DNA of 64,000 nt from Enoplosus armatus. Taxonomy: Eukaryota; Chordata; Actinopteri; Centrarchiformes; Enoplosidae. Positions 49,751-62,900 of this stretch are shown here, piece after piece; positions within the stretch are counted from its first letter, which is position 1, and each line of letters begins with the position of its first letter. The stretch spans positions 4,861,501 to 4,925,500 of the forward strand of contig NC_092183.1 in NCBI RefSeq assembly GCF_043641665.1, given 5' to 3'. The translations under genes and the position numbers were made by a program. Below the pieces are notes generated by a model. It saw nothing but the letters and a program-made list of their open reading frames with translations, was not told the origin of the DNA and did no database searches.

Positions 49751-51465
49751 AGAGGTCAAAGATCAGCAAGCACACATATGACTTGTTTTTGGAAAGGTCA
49801 TATGTGTATTTTTAGAATAAAAAATATTTGTTGGCTACCTTTATCACAACATTACATAAGCTACAATGGTGATTGTGCATATAGTGCAGTCAGTCTTATA
49901 AAAATAGATGTTTTTATAAAACTGTTTTTTCCACAGCATGCTGCAAAAAAGCAATGTTTTGTGCTGTGCTTGCCAAATGAATGAAGAATAAGGGCAAACC
50001 CTTATTCTTCAGATGAACACAGATGCACTGGTTAGTGCTGAAATAATTGTGTGGGTGTTTTACACTTAACTGATAACACATCACAAGATTTCTGGGCGGA
50101 AATTCAAATGTTTTCCTCTCCCTGGCATTCGTAGTTACCTTTTCATTTGAAACAATTACAGCATTAACAGCTATCACATTTTCATTCTCCTTTACATTAA
50201 GCCTTTAAAAATGTGATAGTGTTGTTAAGAAAGTGCATATCCCAACATTACTTATGCTAAGAAATGTAGTATCAGTCAGACTTAACCTGACAGAAACAAA
50301 CAAAACAAACAAAACAAAGGTAACATCTGCAAGTCCCTGCCTGCCTCCCACATAACAGACTAAGTGCAAACTAAAATGTTTTATCTTGTGACTCAGCGCA
50401 GTGTAAGCAAGCCAGGCAGGTGAAGAGGCGGTCAGGGAGGGTGAAGGAGAGACCCAGCTGCACAGAGCAAGGGTAAGAGGACACCCCCCATCTTGCCAAA
50501 TTAAATTACGAGTCTCCATCAGGGTAAATAAACCACAGGGTTGGGAGGCGACTCCGTGCAGCAGATCTGCTTTTCCCGGACCCCGAGGATACAGAGTAAT
50601 GCTCATCCGTGGTGATTGTCGCGACGGGCCCGTGGAGCGTTACACAGAGTCCCTAAAGACAAGCTGAGGGTCACCTCGTGAGCTGTCATCCGAGAGGACA
50701 GCGGTCATGTTGTGAGGCTCGCCCAGAATTTACAGACCTCTGGCACAAAGGGAGAAAACTATCCGTGCCTCCGTTTGGTAAAAATCTAATTTTTGAAGTT
50801 TGAACAGCTGCTTTTTAATGGGCCTGTAATGACTTTCAGTACTTATATCCCTTATTCATCAGGTTTACTGACTAACCCAAAACTGTTCTTGTTGATTACA
50901 TGCATTTATGCTTTATGACAGGATATGAATGACAATATATAAGCAAAATTAATGAGGTATGATTGGATAATATTTGTGGTTACTTTAGCTTTATGCAGAC
51001 AAGCTACTCAGCATGGCCAAAAAACATTGCTCTGAAAACGAACCCACTTGACAGATGGCAAAGATCCGACTGATGCAATTGTTGCTCCCCTTCGACGTGC
51101 AGCGTTGCCCCCCAGCACCTCGTGGCTGAATCCTTCATCTATAAATACAGTTGGCAATTAAGAGAAGGTGGTAGGTTTTGCCACATGTCTGATTTTAATT
51201 TGCAGTGCGAGACTTTCTGCTGCCCCGAGAGGACCTGCTGTGACACAGGCCAAGGCTCTGTTAGGCTCAGGGTAACAGTTTTTCTTTGCTAACTAAAAAC
51301 AAAATCTGGATTAATAGTTTCATTACTTAATATTTTAGATCTTATTAAATGTTCTACAGCTTTAGCATGGTTTTAGAAATACTGTCTTTTGTCATTCATT
51401 CTTGCTGCTTTAGTTGATTCAGTCAACCAATTACAGGTCATTGGTGACACGTGATTGTTATCTCC

Positions 51466-51522
51466 AGGTCTCTCTTGAGAATGAGATTACCTGTTTAAAT
51501 AAAGGTTAAATAAAAATAAGAA
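51466..51522 (+). repeat. Retroelement 3' tail ('gagaatgagatt ... aaataaaggttaaataaa')
   Basis: A motif with 'tctcttgagaatgagatt' followed by 'ctgtttaaataaaggttaaa' is a widespread 3' end of fish non-LTR elements. Only the tail is present. Confidence 0.5.
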
Positions 51523-52198
51523 AATTGCTGGGCCTTTGGTTCAAATGTAACAAGGAGGAACACTAGATAGCAGGGGTGTAAAGATTGACTGATACGTATC
51601 AGAAATCCTACGCAGGAGTCGGAGATTCTGCTTTATCAACACACAACCACAAATCCGACCTAAATTCTGCATGAAATTTTGAAAGAAATGTATTCGGCGG
51701 TGTGTGTTCTGTTAGTTCGCTACCTCTCCCCAGTCACAAACCTTCTTTAAGACAGCTACAACTAAAAGAAATGTGGGAACTGCCTGACATTTACAGTACA
51801 GTGCATTAGCTTTCTCCATAACGCGCAGCGGTACGATGAAATATGCTGGTGGCACCACAGACCTCAAAGTACTCATGTGAGAAGGTGACACACGCACTGA
51901 CAGGCTCCAGCTCCTCCCTCTCACTGAAGGCGTGCTTGTTTATTTACTATCACATACCGCGTCATTGAAACTCAGAGGGATGACTCTGACCCATTCATCC
52001 TCCTCTGGGACTGGATGAAAGGTTCTCCAGTGTTTCACTGCCTGTACTTGTTATTATTGGGTGTGTGAGCATTTTCAGAACAATTTCTGAAACAGTTTTT
52101 CTGCTTCAAGTAGAATTTTAATCACAACTGAATCAAATTGTATGGATTGAATTGGCTTTGAATCGCAGTGTTTTGTATCATTTGATTATATTATTATG

Positions 52199-52633
52199 AG
52201 GGGTGGGGTTAAAATGTATACAACAAAGTATCCTGATATTTTGTATGACAATAATGTACCGATACACAGACGCCAAGAATCGTTCTTGTAAATTATGAAT
52301 ATTGCAAATACAAAGTTGATGAAGGGGCTGCATAACTTTTTTTGTACAAGTTGCTTTGTTTAAAATTCCTGTTGTAGTACAGCATTTATGACAGTGTTGG
52401 TCAGTCAGCTGCTTGACAATCTCATGTTGCTGCAATAAAAATGATTTGTAGTGAGATAACTTATGAGATAAAACAGACGTTGACAAAGTTTTCCTTTCGG
52501 GACATAACTTGCAGTTGAAAAAGGGTAATAAATAGCAATTTATGTTATCGCAATACTCAGCATGTCACAAAACGTTTAAAATCACAATACGATGGTATCG
52601 TGATGACATCGTATCGCGGGGCCCCACCCCTAA
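52199..52633. mobile_element. hAT-like MITE with 8-bp target-site duplication
   Basis: The element begins AGGGGTGGGG (52199-52208) and ends with its exact reverse complement CCCCACCCCT (52622-52631). It is flanked by a perfect 8-bp direct repeat TTATTATG at 52191-52198 and 52634-52641; eight-base duplications are the hAT hallmark. The interior is AT-rich with 'atcgcaatac', 'acgatggtatcgtgatgac' and 'atcgtatcg' strings seen in a common fish repeat. There is no transposase, so it is non-autonomous. The two bases between the right terminus and the duplication leave the exact edge open. Confidence 0.75.
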
Positions 52634-52705
52634 TTATTATGTTTTCGTCTCAGATTGTGGGCTGTGTAACTACATACATATCACACCGTCTGACGGGGAT
52701 AGACA

Positions 52706-53473
52706 TACTATATGGACAAAAGTATTGGGCCACCTACACGTTACACCTACAGGAGCTTTTATGACATCCCATTCCAAATACATAGGCATTAATATGAAGT
52801 TGGTCCCCCCTTTGCAGCCATAACAGCTTCCACTCTTGTGGGAAGGCTTTCTACAAGATTTTGGAGCGTGTCTGTGGGAATTATTGCACATTCATCCAGA
52901 AGAGCATTTGTGAGGTCAGACACTGATGCTGGACGAGAGGGCCTGGCTCGCAATCTCCGCTCTAGTTCATCCCAAAGGTGTTCAGTGGGGTTGAGGTCAG
53001 GGCTCTGTGCGGGCCAGTCAAGTTCTCTTGTCAGTTTTGGTGTTGATATTAATGCCAGAGCTGGTTTGGAACTCTGCAGTTATTGCGTCAGCAGAGCTTT
53101 GGCGACTTTTACGCACTATGCGCCTCAGCACTCGGCGACCCTGTAACATTACGTGGTCTGCCACTTCGTGGCTGAGTTGCTGTGGTTCCTAAACCTTCCC
53201 ACTTTGCAATAATACCACTTACAGTTGATCGAGGAATATCTAGGAGAGAAGAAATTTCACAAACTGACTTGTTTGCAACGGTGGCATCTTATCACAGTAC
53301 CACGTTCGAATTCAGTGAGCTCTTTAGAGCGACCCATTCTTTCACAAATGTTTGTAAAGGCAGACTGCATGGCTAGGTGCTTGATTTTATACACCTGTGA
53401 CAATGGGACTGGATGAAACACCTGAATTCAATGATTAAGAGGAGTGGCCCAATACTTTTGTCCATATAGTGTA
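52706..53473 (-). mobile_element. Tc1/mariner element, internally deleted
   Basis: The ends are inverted repeats: CTATATGGACAAAAGTATTG at the left and its complement CAATACTTTTGTCCATATAG at the right. The element is about 770 bp, well short of the roughly 1.2-1.3 kb of complete fish Tc1 elements. On the minus strand a transposase starts at 53337 (MGRSKELTEFERGTVIR, the DNA-binding N-terminus) but hits a stop about 30 codons in. The tail end of transposase (the region complementary to 52810-53020) is also present. The middle, which should encode most of the catalytic DDE domain, is deleted between about 53030 and 53080. It is inactive. Confidence 0.9.
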
Positions 53474-54455
53474 CCTTGAGTAGACAGGTGTCCTAAATTA
53501 TTTTGCTTGTTTGTTGGTTTTTGGCAGTAAGAGCGTCGCTAACTGTGCTAACCTCGCCTCCTTTGAATCAGAGTCTGAAACATATACCACAGGCGCCATG
53601 CAATAATTCATACACTGCCTACAACCCTCAGGAATTCACATAAATGAGATAAAAAGAAACACACATGCCATAAAAAGACTCAGAGGAAGCTTTTGTAACT
53701 AAAATTTAATGAGCTTTAGCCGTGAATAAATAATCCCTGTTCTGCAGCATGCGGTCCATTTAACTGCATTACTTATCAACTTGTCAGAGAAATCCATAGC
53801 TGGACGGCAGAGAATTCCCCACAACGCTGTCTCTCACATGAAGCTCAGTTTCATAACAGTTGTGTCTGTAAGATCGTCCTAATTCTTGTTTATCTCATTT
53901 AAATGTACTCATCCATGTAGAACAGAATATGTGGATGGGAGGTAAAAGGAGAGAGACACAGACAGACTGAAGAGTGACAAAGATGGTGAAAACATAGAGA
54001 GCAAAATGCATTCAAGGTAAACAGAGAGGCAGGAAGAGAGAGGGAAAAGAGAAACACCTCCAGGCTATGCCTTTTTCAAGTCACTCTTGTTGGCATTCAG
54101 AGTCTGCCCTGTTTGCTACTGTCTTCATAAACAGCACAAAATCAATATGGCCGCTGCTCTGACCCTGGGGCTGGAGGAGCCCATCAGTGGATTCACTTAC
54201 AAAACAGGTTGTTCAGGAAGGGTATCGCTGGGTGCAGGACAAAGAAAGTTTTCAGAGGGGATGCATGTTGGAGCTCTGAAAAAAAGCTATTTACTTTTAC
54301 TTTATTTGGTATGTTCTAGCCTGATGTTGTAGTCTTGCTGTCAATCATCACCGCTTCATGACGACTGCTGGAGCGCGAACTCTGTTTTATCCTCTGAAGT
54401 CTTTCAGCCGACTGAATACAAGCTGCTTTTTGCTGTACTAGCAAATTAAAAATTT

Positions 54456-54707
54456 AAAGACACATTTTGGGAAATATTTTCTTTTTTCTTTCTAAGAGTG
54501 AGACAAGAACATCAAACTCATGTCTGAAGAGCTATTCCCAGTAAATCCTCCCCCTAAAACCCACAAATTATCGTTTTTACACTTGTTTTTGTTCACAGAT
54601 TAAACAGGCGAGATACGATGTGTTCATTAATGAGCTTCAGAGGTGTTGGTGGTAGTTTGAACAGATCCAGGCTAGCTGTTTCCCCTACTTCCAGTCTTTA
54701 TGGTAAC
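54456..54707. repeat. Fish repeat ending 'ccagtctttatgg'
   Basis: 'aaagacacattttgggaaat', 'agagtgagacaagaacatca' and 'aggctagctgtttcccctac' plus 'ttccagtctttatgg' are the landmarks of a common fish repeat whose next part ('gctaagctaagctaac') is missing here but appears at 8380. Confidence 0.5.
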
Positions 54708-55217
54708 GATGTCCTGAGGTCTGTACTTAACGCACTTGATCTTTTCGTCTCAATATCAGAAAGAATAATTTTATTTCTCAACCAGATGATTGATTATGGA
54801 CGTAATCAACTGTCCATATTGTCCTCCCCTCAATACTCCAATACAAGTCTGCCATGAACTGCAGCCTCAAAAATAACACCTCTCTGAGAGTGTCGACAAA
54901 AAGTTAATATTAAAAACTTCAAAAGGAGGATTTATTGCGGGGCTGTTGTAGTGAATTACATTAGACTGTAAGGGCATTGCCTTGTATAGGACATGACATC
55001 AACACACAGCACTCAACACACTCTTTTTAACAGTCTGCTCTGGTGTTTTTTTTTAACACTGCTTTGTTTTGGGGGAAGATTACATTTCGCTGTCGCAATT
55101 TCAAAATGTGTCACTTCCTGTACCTTTCCTACCAGTGAAGATATGTTACCCTTAAAGATGAATGTGCACTCTGCTTTATTATTTAGGCTGATAAGACAAA
55201 TGCATGACAAATGGCTC

Positions 55218-55340
55218 TGTGAGGCTGCACAGCGGTGCTTTGAGCTAAATACTAACGTCAGCATGCTAACGCGCTCACAATGACAATGCTAGCATGCTGA
55301 TGTTTAGCAGGTATAAATGTTTACCTTATTGATCATCCTA
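55218..55340. repeat. 'gctagcatgctgatgtttagc' repeat, left part
   Basis: 'tgagctaaatactaacgtca', 'gcatgctaacgcgctcacaa' and 'catgctgatgtttagcaggt' match a frequent fish repeat. It shares 'gagctaaatgctaa' with the fragment at 25086, which holds the right part of the same family. Confidence 0.55.
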
Positions 55341-56122
55341 AAGGTGCCTTGTTGACCTTCTTGTAAACAAACATAAGTTATGTTTACATTCGCTGTTACT
55401 CACAAAACACATTGTGTGCATCCTTGAGGTCAAACAAACACGCTGAATGCATTTTTCTTGAGTGGCTGTCATTGCCGTACAGCCACAAAGGCCTATATTT
55501 TTTGTATTTAAAGACAGTTTCACATTTTACTGCAACATCAAGGAAAACAGCATTGAATAAGAAAGATATCACCCAGTAGTAACCTCTACATGCACATCAC
55601 AGTGGTGCATAAGCTTGTAAACAGTGAATAGGACTTGAAATCAAAGACAGCTGTGGGAGGGTAAGAGTGTGTATGTTGTGCCCAACATCTTCCTGAGATG
55701 ACATCTGACAGCACAAGGTAAATGTAGCTCCCTGACGAGCACAACAGCCTTCGTCTCCAGGACAGCGAACAGCAGAGGTACAAAGCAAAACAGAAACCTG
55801 CAGACAAACACGATCTGATGGCCTCAGCTTCATTCTGCCAATCTTTGCTCCCCAAAATACCCTTCTGACTTTCACACCTTCCCTCCTTGACATAAAACAA
55901 GATCCACTCCCGATACCCCGGCGGAATCTGGGATTTATTTTTGCTTACGTGCCTATAAAATAGACTCTTATGCAAGTGCTCCAGATTTAAAGCGCTCAGA
56001 GGGGCTGAGAGTCCATATTGTACCACTTCTGTGCACTGAGGGAGAAAAAAAAAGAAAAGAGGAAGATGATGATGACTTGACTGAACCCACTCTAATTGAT
56101 GGGTCCCTTGGCCTAAGGCATG

Positions 56123-56143
56123 AGTGTGTATGTGTGTGTGTGT
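56123..56143. repeat. (GT)n microsatellite, short
   Basis: Interrupted GT run of about ten units. Confidence 0.85.
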
Positions 56144-57491
56144 GCTCTCATTCAAGTGCACACTCGTTCTGTGCAGACTAAATCACTGTAATGGAGCTCT
56201 TGTGCCAGAAGAACTAAATGGGAGAGGACACTCACAGAAGATGACCCTGTAAGAAAAATCATTTGAAGGCAAATCGCTTTTATGTGTGGTTTCTCATTGA
56301 AATGCATCATGGGCAATGAGGGGTTTTCTTCCTCTCCACTCAAATGGCCTTTTACCCGCTAGACACCACAAATCGCTGGACTGCTTGACAAAAAAGCACT
56401 AACGCTGTGTTCATCACCAAACGCATATCTCGGGGGAAAATCTGATTTGGGAGCCCACTGGTGTTCTCCAGCAGAGTTAAGTTGGTTTTCTGCTTAATAT
56501 TATTGGATTTTAGAAATGTTGATGGTGGAAAATGTCTTTTATCTCACTTTGAGCACCAATATAAAGGCAAGATTTATTTCTTTGTGTATCGATGTGCATT
56601 TGACTTCAAACAAGCAACAAAGAGGGATGTCAGCATTGAAGGCTATGGTTTGTCGAATTCTCCTCCAGCTTGGGCTCTAAAAGGCAAATCATAGAAATGT
56701 TTCCTTAAATTGGATCAGATGGTTGTGATCAGGTACTGACTGTCAATGACATACTAATATAATCTGATGTACTGACGAACAGAAGCATTCCTAGAGCCTC
56801 TACCATGTCGCCTAAACACTCTCCACAAACAATTTCAGGTTATTTACAGGGCAATAATGAGACCATTACCACAACTGTTGTAAAATGATGACACTTTTGT
56901 GCCATACAGTTGCTTAACGTAGATAGAAACAGAATTTGGACAGACTGAGGACAAACTTAGCCTCAAAAGACTGAGGTATACACACAGTTTTCCAGAGTTA
57001 GCTGCAGGTGATGTGAGACGCTGGACATGACATATGAGATGAGCCACAAGCCACCTTTTCCCTGTGTTAACAATTGTACTGATACTAATTGTAAAGCACC
57101 TTGTAAAGTCTGTATCAATATGATTGCTATATTAATTATTGATAATCTTTCTGATGTGAAATAATGATGACTGAGACATCACAGGTAATTAAATAGCCAC
57201 AGCTGTGTGTAATGGTCTTGTGCAATGACAGCTGCTCAAACCTTGCAGATGCAACACAGTCGGTGAAACTGCACTTGTTCTTTGCTGTTCTTTTCGTTGA
57301 CCGGTCTGATGAGAGGCAGAGCAGGCACAACTATCAATATCAAGTGATTCAGGACGTATTTAATGAGGCACCAGATGTGATTCTACGCAGTGCTGTCTGC
57401 ATCTGGCCCCTGAACTTTAAGACCAGACTGGATTGAGTTTGACTGGTACTGCCGAATTTAAGACCTGAACATAAACTGCGACCGGGAAGAT

Positions 57492-57496
<5 letters not shown>

Positions 57497-57532
<36 letters not shown>
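57497..57532. repeat. (AT)n microsatellite, 18 units
   Basis: Pure AT run; self-complementary, so it can extrude as a cruciform. Confidence 0.97.
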
Positions 57533-57536
<4 letters not shown>

Positions 57537-59639
57537 TTGCAACACAAAAGAGACACTTCTTAATAAATTACATTTGAAAATAACTAATCCCGAACCTGTC
57601 CTGAAACTGAAACTTTAAGCAACAAAAAAGCTTGCGCCTAACTTGAAATTCAATACAGGTTTGTTAGACCCTGAGGATACAAACAATGCAATTTTGTAAA
57701 CAGAAACTTTGTTTGCAAGAAAACTCCACAGGGCAAATTTAAGACGATACAAGAGGAGTGTGCTAATTAATTAGTAGTTCCAGTGCAACATGCTTTTACA
57801 ACAGGCAATGTTGAATGATAGATGAGATTGATAAACTCACAAAAAAAAAGTGGATGTTTTTTAAAAAACAAAAATCTGAAAATTTCATAAATGTAGGTGC
57901 ATCTTTTTATTGACCGGTAGCGACTTTCCTTCAATCTAATGACCTTAATATCAAACGCGCTCCGGCAGAAGAGGTAGTGTGAGTGCAGGCGAAGTAATGA
58001 CAGTCCTGCTTCAGATGCAAGTCGTTCTCTGAATATAAGCATGAATGAATGCATGAATACCGTAGCCATGCTTGACAATTCTGATGACAACATGTTCCAG
58101 TGTACTATTACACATGATGGTTTTGCGGAGATATCTGTATTTAATTTTTGCATGCTGAGGGGTTAGAAAAGTCCGTCCAAACAGGGAGGATTTATGAAAC
58201 GTTATAAACATTATGCTGCCGGTGATTCTCCTTTGATCAAATGGCCAAATCAAGTAGAGAAATTAAATTATGAAAATAATTCATAAAATGGAGTTCTATT
58301 AATTCCACATTTATGATGGTTTGTTCACGGTGTAAACAAACGTAGATTGTAAAGCTGTGCTTTAACTCAGCTTTGTGCAGCTTTGTTAGACATAATATTA
58401 GCTATGCATCAGTGTCTATTTGTCATGCACATATATTGCTGCCAGTGTAAGCGCTATTAAGAGTTTCAACCCTAATGACAAAAAACACCATGAAAATATA
58501 ATATGTATTTAAAATCTCCTTAAAATCTGAGGTATATTATCAGAAGCTGTTGTAGATATTAAGACATTTTATAAACAAATCTGTTTTTGGTGGATACAAT
58601 CTGTCAATCCTGCTTTTAAAAATGTTGAGCGATACATTTTGTCCTGGTTTGCTTATCTGACACAAAGTTTGGTTGTATTCATGTAATAGCAGCAAAGTGC
58701 TCATCAGTGCTCTTTCTTTTTTATAGGCTTCAGATTTCTTCATCACTTCCCACATGAATATCACACTATTATAAAATGGAAACGGATAAGTCATTTTCTG
58801 CACACGCATGCACCCATGTGTGCCATTTTGGAATGACAAATATGTACTTGTATCAGTTCCAACACATTATGTTAATAGCCACCCACATATTCACACAATA
58901 TAATTGTATTTTTAGGTTATTCCAAGGGGGTTATAAGATCCCGAAGCAGATTAAAACCTCTAAATACTTTCTGTTATTAAAATAATAAATGTGAGTGCTT
59001 TCCAGTTAATATGTTACACAAAAACTCAGTTTTCACAGTTTCAAATTAGAATTACCGCCCCGCTGTTGTATGACTCCACCAACTAGTCAAGTTGCAATTT
59101 ACATCCATGTCTGTCCAGACTCATATAATACATGTTGTGAATACTTGGAAGGAATTGAACAAAAGGTAAAATCATATTTTTGACTAAATGGAAGTTATTA
59201 CTATATTGATGATACATATGTACGATTCCAGTGAATATACATTGCCGAACTGATTTATGAAGGATTATCATAGATGTATTGGCTAAAGAGGAACACAGGT
59301 ACTTAATTATTATGTAAAGATGGATTCTTGTAGAGTATAGCTACACAGACTGTGATGCTTTTGTTTTCTCGTGGCATTTTTAGATGCAAAGCCTCTCTAT
59401 GAGCAGTAGGTGAAACTCACTCACTCACTCAAAGGATCACGATTAGCGATGCGTGCTCCAATACGCTGTTTGCAGTCATGTGATTCCGATGACGCTCAAA
59501 ATTCAGAATGAGGCAGGAAGTGAAAGGCAGAACGGACGAGATGGGGGAAAGCCTGTACTGTGTACTGAGTTACTGTTTACTCATTGTGTCGCCGTGTGTG
59601 AAATCCGGAATCGCCCAATTCATTCTTAAGTTACGGCTA

Positions 59640-59990
59640 AAAACATTTTTTGAGGTCACATTTACTTTTGGCCTTTGAGTCAAAAGTGTCACCTATTTGG
59701 TGTCGGAGCAACTGTGAAATATGGTCACAATCTCCCCGTCTGTTCCTGAGTTATGGTGTTGAATAATGAAGTTGACCTTTGACCTTATGGGTAAAAAATG
59801 TCATCACTTCATTGTTGTATCCCATTAAACATCTGTGTGAAATTTTGTCATAATTGCCGCATCAATTCTTGAATTATGCCCAAAAATATGTTTAAGGTAA
59901 TTTTGAGGTCACAGTGACCTTTGACCCTTGACCACCAAATTATAATGATGTCATCCTTGTGTTGTTTTTGCCAAATTTGAACAAATTCCT
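59640..59990. repeat. Dispersed repeat with nuclear-receptor-like motifs
   Basis: Imperfect tandem units, each with 'gtgtgaaattt/gtcataat', 'ttgaattatg' and 'tttgacctt', follow a common fish repeat. It contains a perfect AGGTCACAGTGACCT palindrome at 59906-59920 and TGACCTTTGACCT at 59773-59785. The motifs are listed as a finding. Confidence 0.55.
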
Positions 59991-59999
59991 TATTGTGCG

Positions 60000-62900
60000 T
60001 GAGAGTGTGTGCATGTTTTAGCACAATGACTGTATGAAACTTTTACGATGTGAATTCCTTCAAGACGTCCTTTTCTTATTTTCCACATATGAACATATTA
60101 ACACAAGGTGGACAAAATAACAGAAACGCCTAAAATGTAACACAAACTGCATCTTAAAAAATGACTGTGTAGTGGAAGAAAGTATGTGTGCAGGCTGCCT
60201 CTTCCAGGGCATTATAGCATGGGTAAATGCATTTGTACCACATGGATCTCTCCATATCCCGTGCTGTTATAATAAACGATTTCTTTCATTTCTTCACAAT
60301 GGTCTTTTAATAAAGACAATGTCCCCATATTGAGTCATCAGCAATGTCAAATTAGCTGATTTCATTAGAACATTTTCAGTTACATGTCCATTAATAGTGT
60401 GAAATGATGATTATAATGGACTTAATGCAGCTGGTATAATCGAACGAGTTCATGAATAGTACAGAGACAGAATCATAGCAACAAGGTTAAGTACAGGATT
60501 TGCTTTTATCTTAAATAATATATATCTTACTGAAGCTGAATGCCCTTAAAAACATCACGCCTCATGCAAGAGGATTTTTGTGTTTTTATCCTACTTTTAC
60601 TTCTATTTACTTTTTTTCCCCATGAGGTTTGGTCAAACAAATGTGGCAAGTCAGTGTCAGCAAACCCTCTTAAATGAGCAAATTGCTCGTCTCAACTTGA
60701 TGAATGCCACCTGTTGATTGATATTAGCATAATTCATGCCCCCAAACTGCGTCACGACGGCTGCCTCAGTTGCTTTCATTTTGGCCATTCTGCCTCTCTG
60801 TTGCTCCCTTCAGCCACATTCCCACTTCCCCCGGGCGCCTCTCTGAAGCTTTGCAGTCATTGCCATTCTCCATCCGTCCACCAGATACGCTTTGCGTTCG
60901 TTCCTATTCATACTAAGTAAAAGCTCAACTCGATCTCAATCGGGACTTGGGCCAAACTAAAAGATCAAAGTCAAATACATTTTTCCCAAAGATGGTTTCT
61001 GTCATTTTAGGCAGTTCTTATCACGCTGATGTATGTTCAAGTGTTTTCTTTCATTTTTCTGGTCAGTTTGGTTTTAATTAGTTACTTGATGGTATAAAAA
61101 GGGGGGTGAGCCGTCATGATTGACAGCTGTGATTGACTGTGGTGTGCTCGTGATTTGGTCGGGTATTTTGGCTTCATTTTTGTACAGTGGGAGGAAGTGG
61201 AGAAGTGTCGTCCATCTTTATATACGGCCTTTGGCTCTCACATAGTATGTGGATTTTGTGTATGTGAGAAATACCCGGATGTGTACTAGATTAGCAAGAA
61301 TTTCTGAGTAGCGTGAGCTTACTGGACATCCTCAGCTGCCCCAAGATGCATTGCGTCTCTTCAGACTGTGCAATATATAACCACAAATGATGGAGAGTGA
61401 ACGTGAAACAGAAGCTACTCAGGACGTGAAGGTACAGTTAAGAGGAACTACGCAGGAGCTCACATACAGTAAATAATGTACAGTCAAAAAAATATTTAAC
61501 AAAAAATATTTAATAATTTTTATTTGCTATAAAATCACACTGGCCAAAATGAAATTTAGTGGAAGAGGTTACGTTACCTGCTCTGGTCAGAACAGCACTT
61601 GGGGTTGTTTTTAAATGTGCTATATAAATAAATGTGACTTGATTTACATTTGTGATAAACATCATGTGTGTGTACATGAGGCCCAATGTTTTTAATGTTT
61701 TCAGACAGATACAGGCAGTACTGTACTGTATGTATGAAGTCGAGAAACTTTTCTTGCTGTTTGTGCCATCAAGGGATTCACTTGCCTTCAACTGTTCAGA
61801 GATGCAAGTAGGGACCTGCTGAGCCTCAGATTGACGCTGCATTGGTTGCTATGGGATTAATGATATGTTATAGCTCTCAGAAAAAAGGGGGAAGAAACAC
61901 TCTACTGCCATTGTTGCACGCTGTTCATTATAATTAGCTTCAGATTGCCTCTCTTCTCCGAGGGCATGAAGGAATTGGAGTGATTTTGAGCTGCTTTGGA
62001 GTTTTTCTTCACTGATGGATAGCTTTAACTGCTTTACACGAGGCTTGAATTCAAAGCAACCATATAAATTCCGAAATATAATGTATATCAAGGTGTTGCA
62101 ATAAATACACAATAAACAGTGTGTGTCACATATATATCTCGAAGTGACTCGGGTTGACACAGAAGCCATTTTCTTTCAAGAAAAGTAATAAAAGACATAT
62201 TAATAAGCACAGCCTATCTGTTCCTCACAGACTTCAGGCTATGGGAAATGATATGCTAACTGTCAGAGTAGCTGAGCTTGCAGTGCTGTAAAAACATATC
62301 ACAGTCAAGAATGTACAGTATGTAGGGGAGGCTTGTCAAAGCATATATCCATGAAAGACTCTTTCTTTCTGCACAACCCTCACACTTGTTATCTCCAACC
62401 AGCGATACATACGACTGTCACTAGGCTCAATGTGAAGGAGCATACATGGGTTTTGAAGATGGGGAAAGGCCGCATGAAGGAAAATAAGCTACACTGTGTA
62501 AAGTACCATGTAAACATACTCGTCATTAGATCCAATAATTCACTTAAAACTGTATTTTTCTTCAAACAAGGTAAATCAAGGACATTAGATTTAAAAACTT
62601 CAATTCAATATATGTTGTATCTACTATCCTTCTGTCCTTATTAGTAGAGTGATCTTATTATGCCTTCATCATGATGTTTCAGATTTTTGCTTCTTTAACC
62701 AAAAATACTATTTTATGGCCAAATATTCAAACTGAGCACTACACACATCATACAGTATTCTGGCCAGGCCCTATTTTGCATTTCAGCATAATTTGTTTGA
62801 TAAATTGTTGGATGTTGTACTGCGTTATGAGTATTTGATTGCTACAGCACCACCAAGGAGCAACATTTGTTTAAAGCTAGTATGCTGAGAAGGACAGTAC

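Larger units (their letters stand above)
47690..52190. other. Intergenic sequence, no gene seen
   Basis: Apart from the named repeats, unremarkable. 50390-50760 is more GC-rich and repeat-poor, but its minus-strand frame has no recognisable product. Confidence 0.45.
53480..59630. other. Intergenic sequence, few features
   Basis: Contains the repeats at 54456 and 55218 and the AT array at 57497. A 191-codon minus-strand frame at 55586-56161 has no family match I know. 57065-57130 resembles an eroded LINE tail ('aattgtaaagcaccttgtaa'). Confidence 0.45.

Noticed and set aside
52838..53192. Plus-strand open frames
   Set aside because: Antisense shadows of the Tc1 transposase remnant.
55586..56161. 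191-codon minus-strand open frame beginning with Thr-His repeats
   Set aside because: It starts in the translated GT microsatellite and shows no recognisable domain; likely chance.
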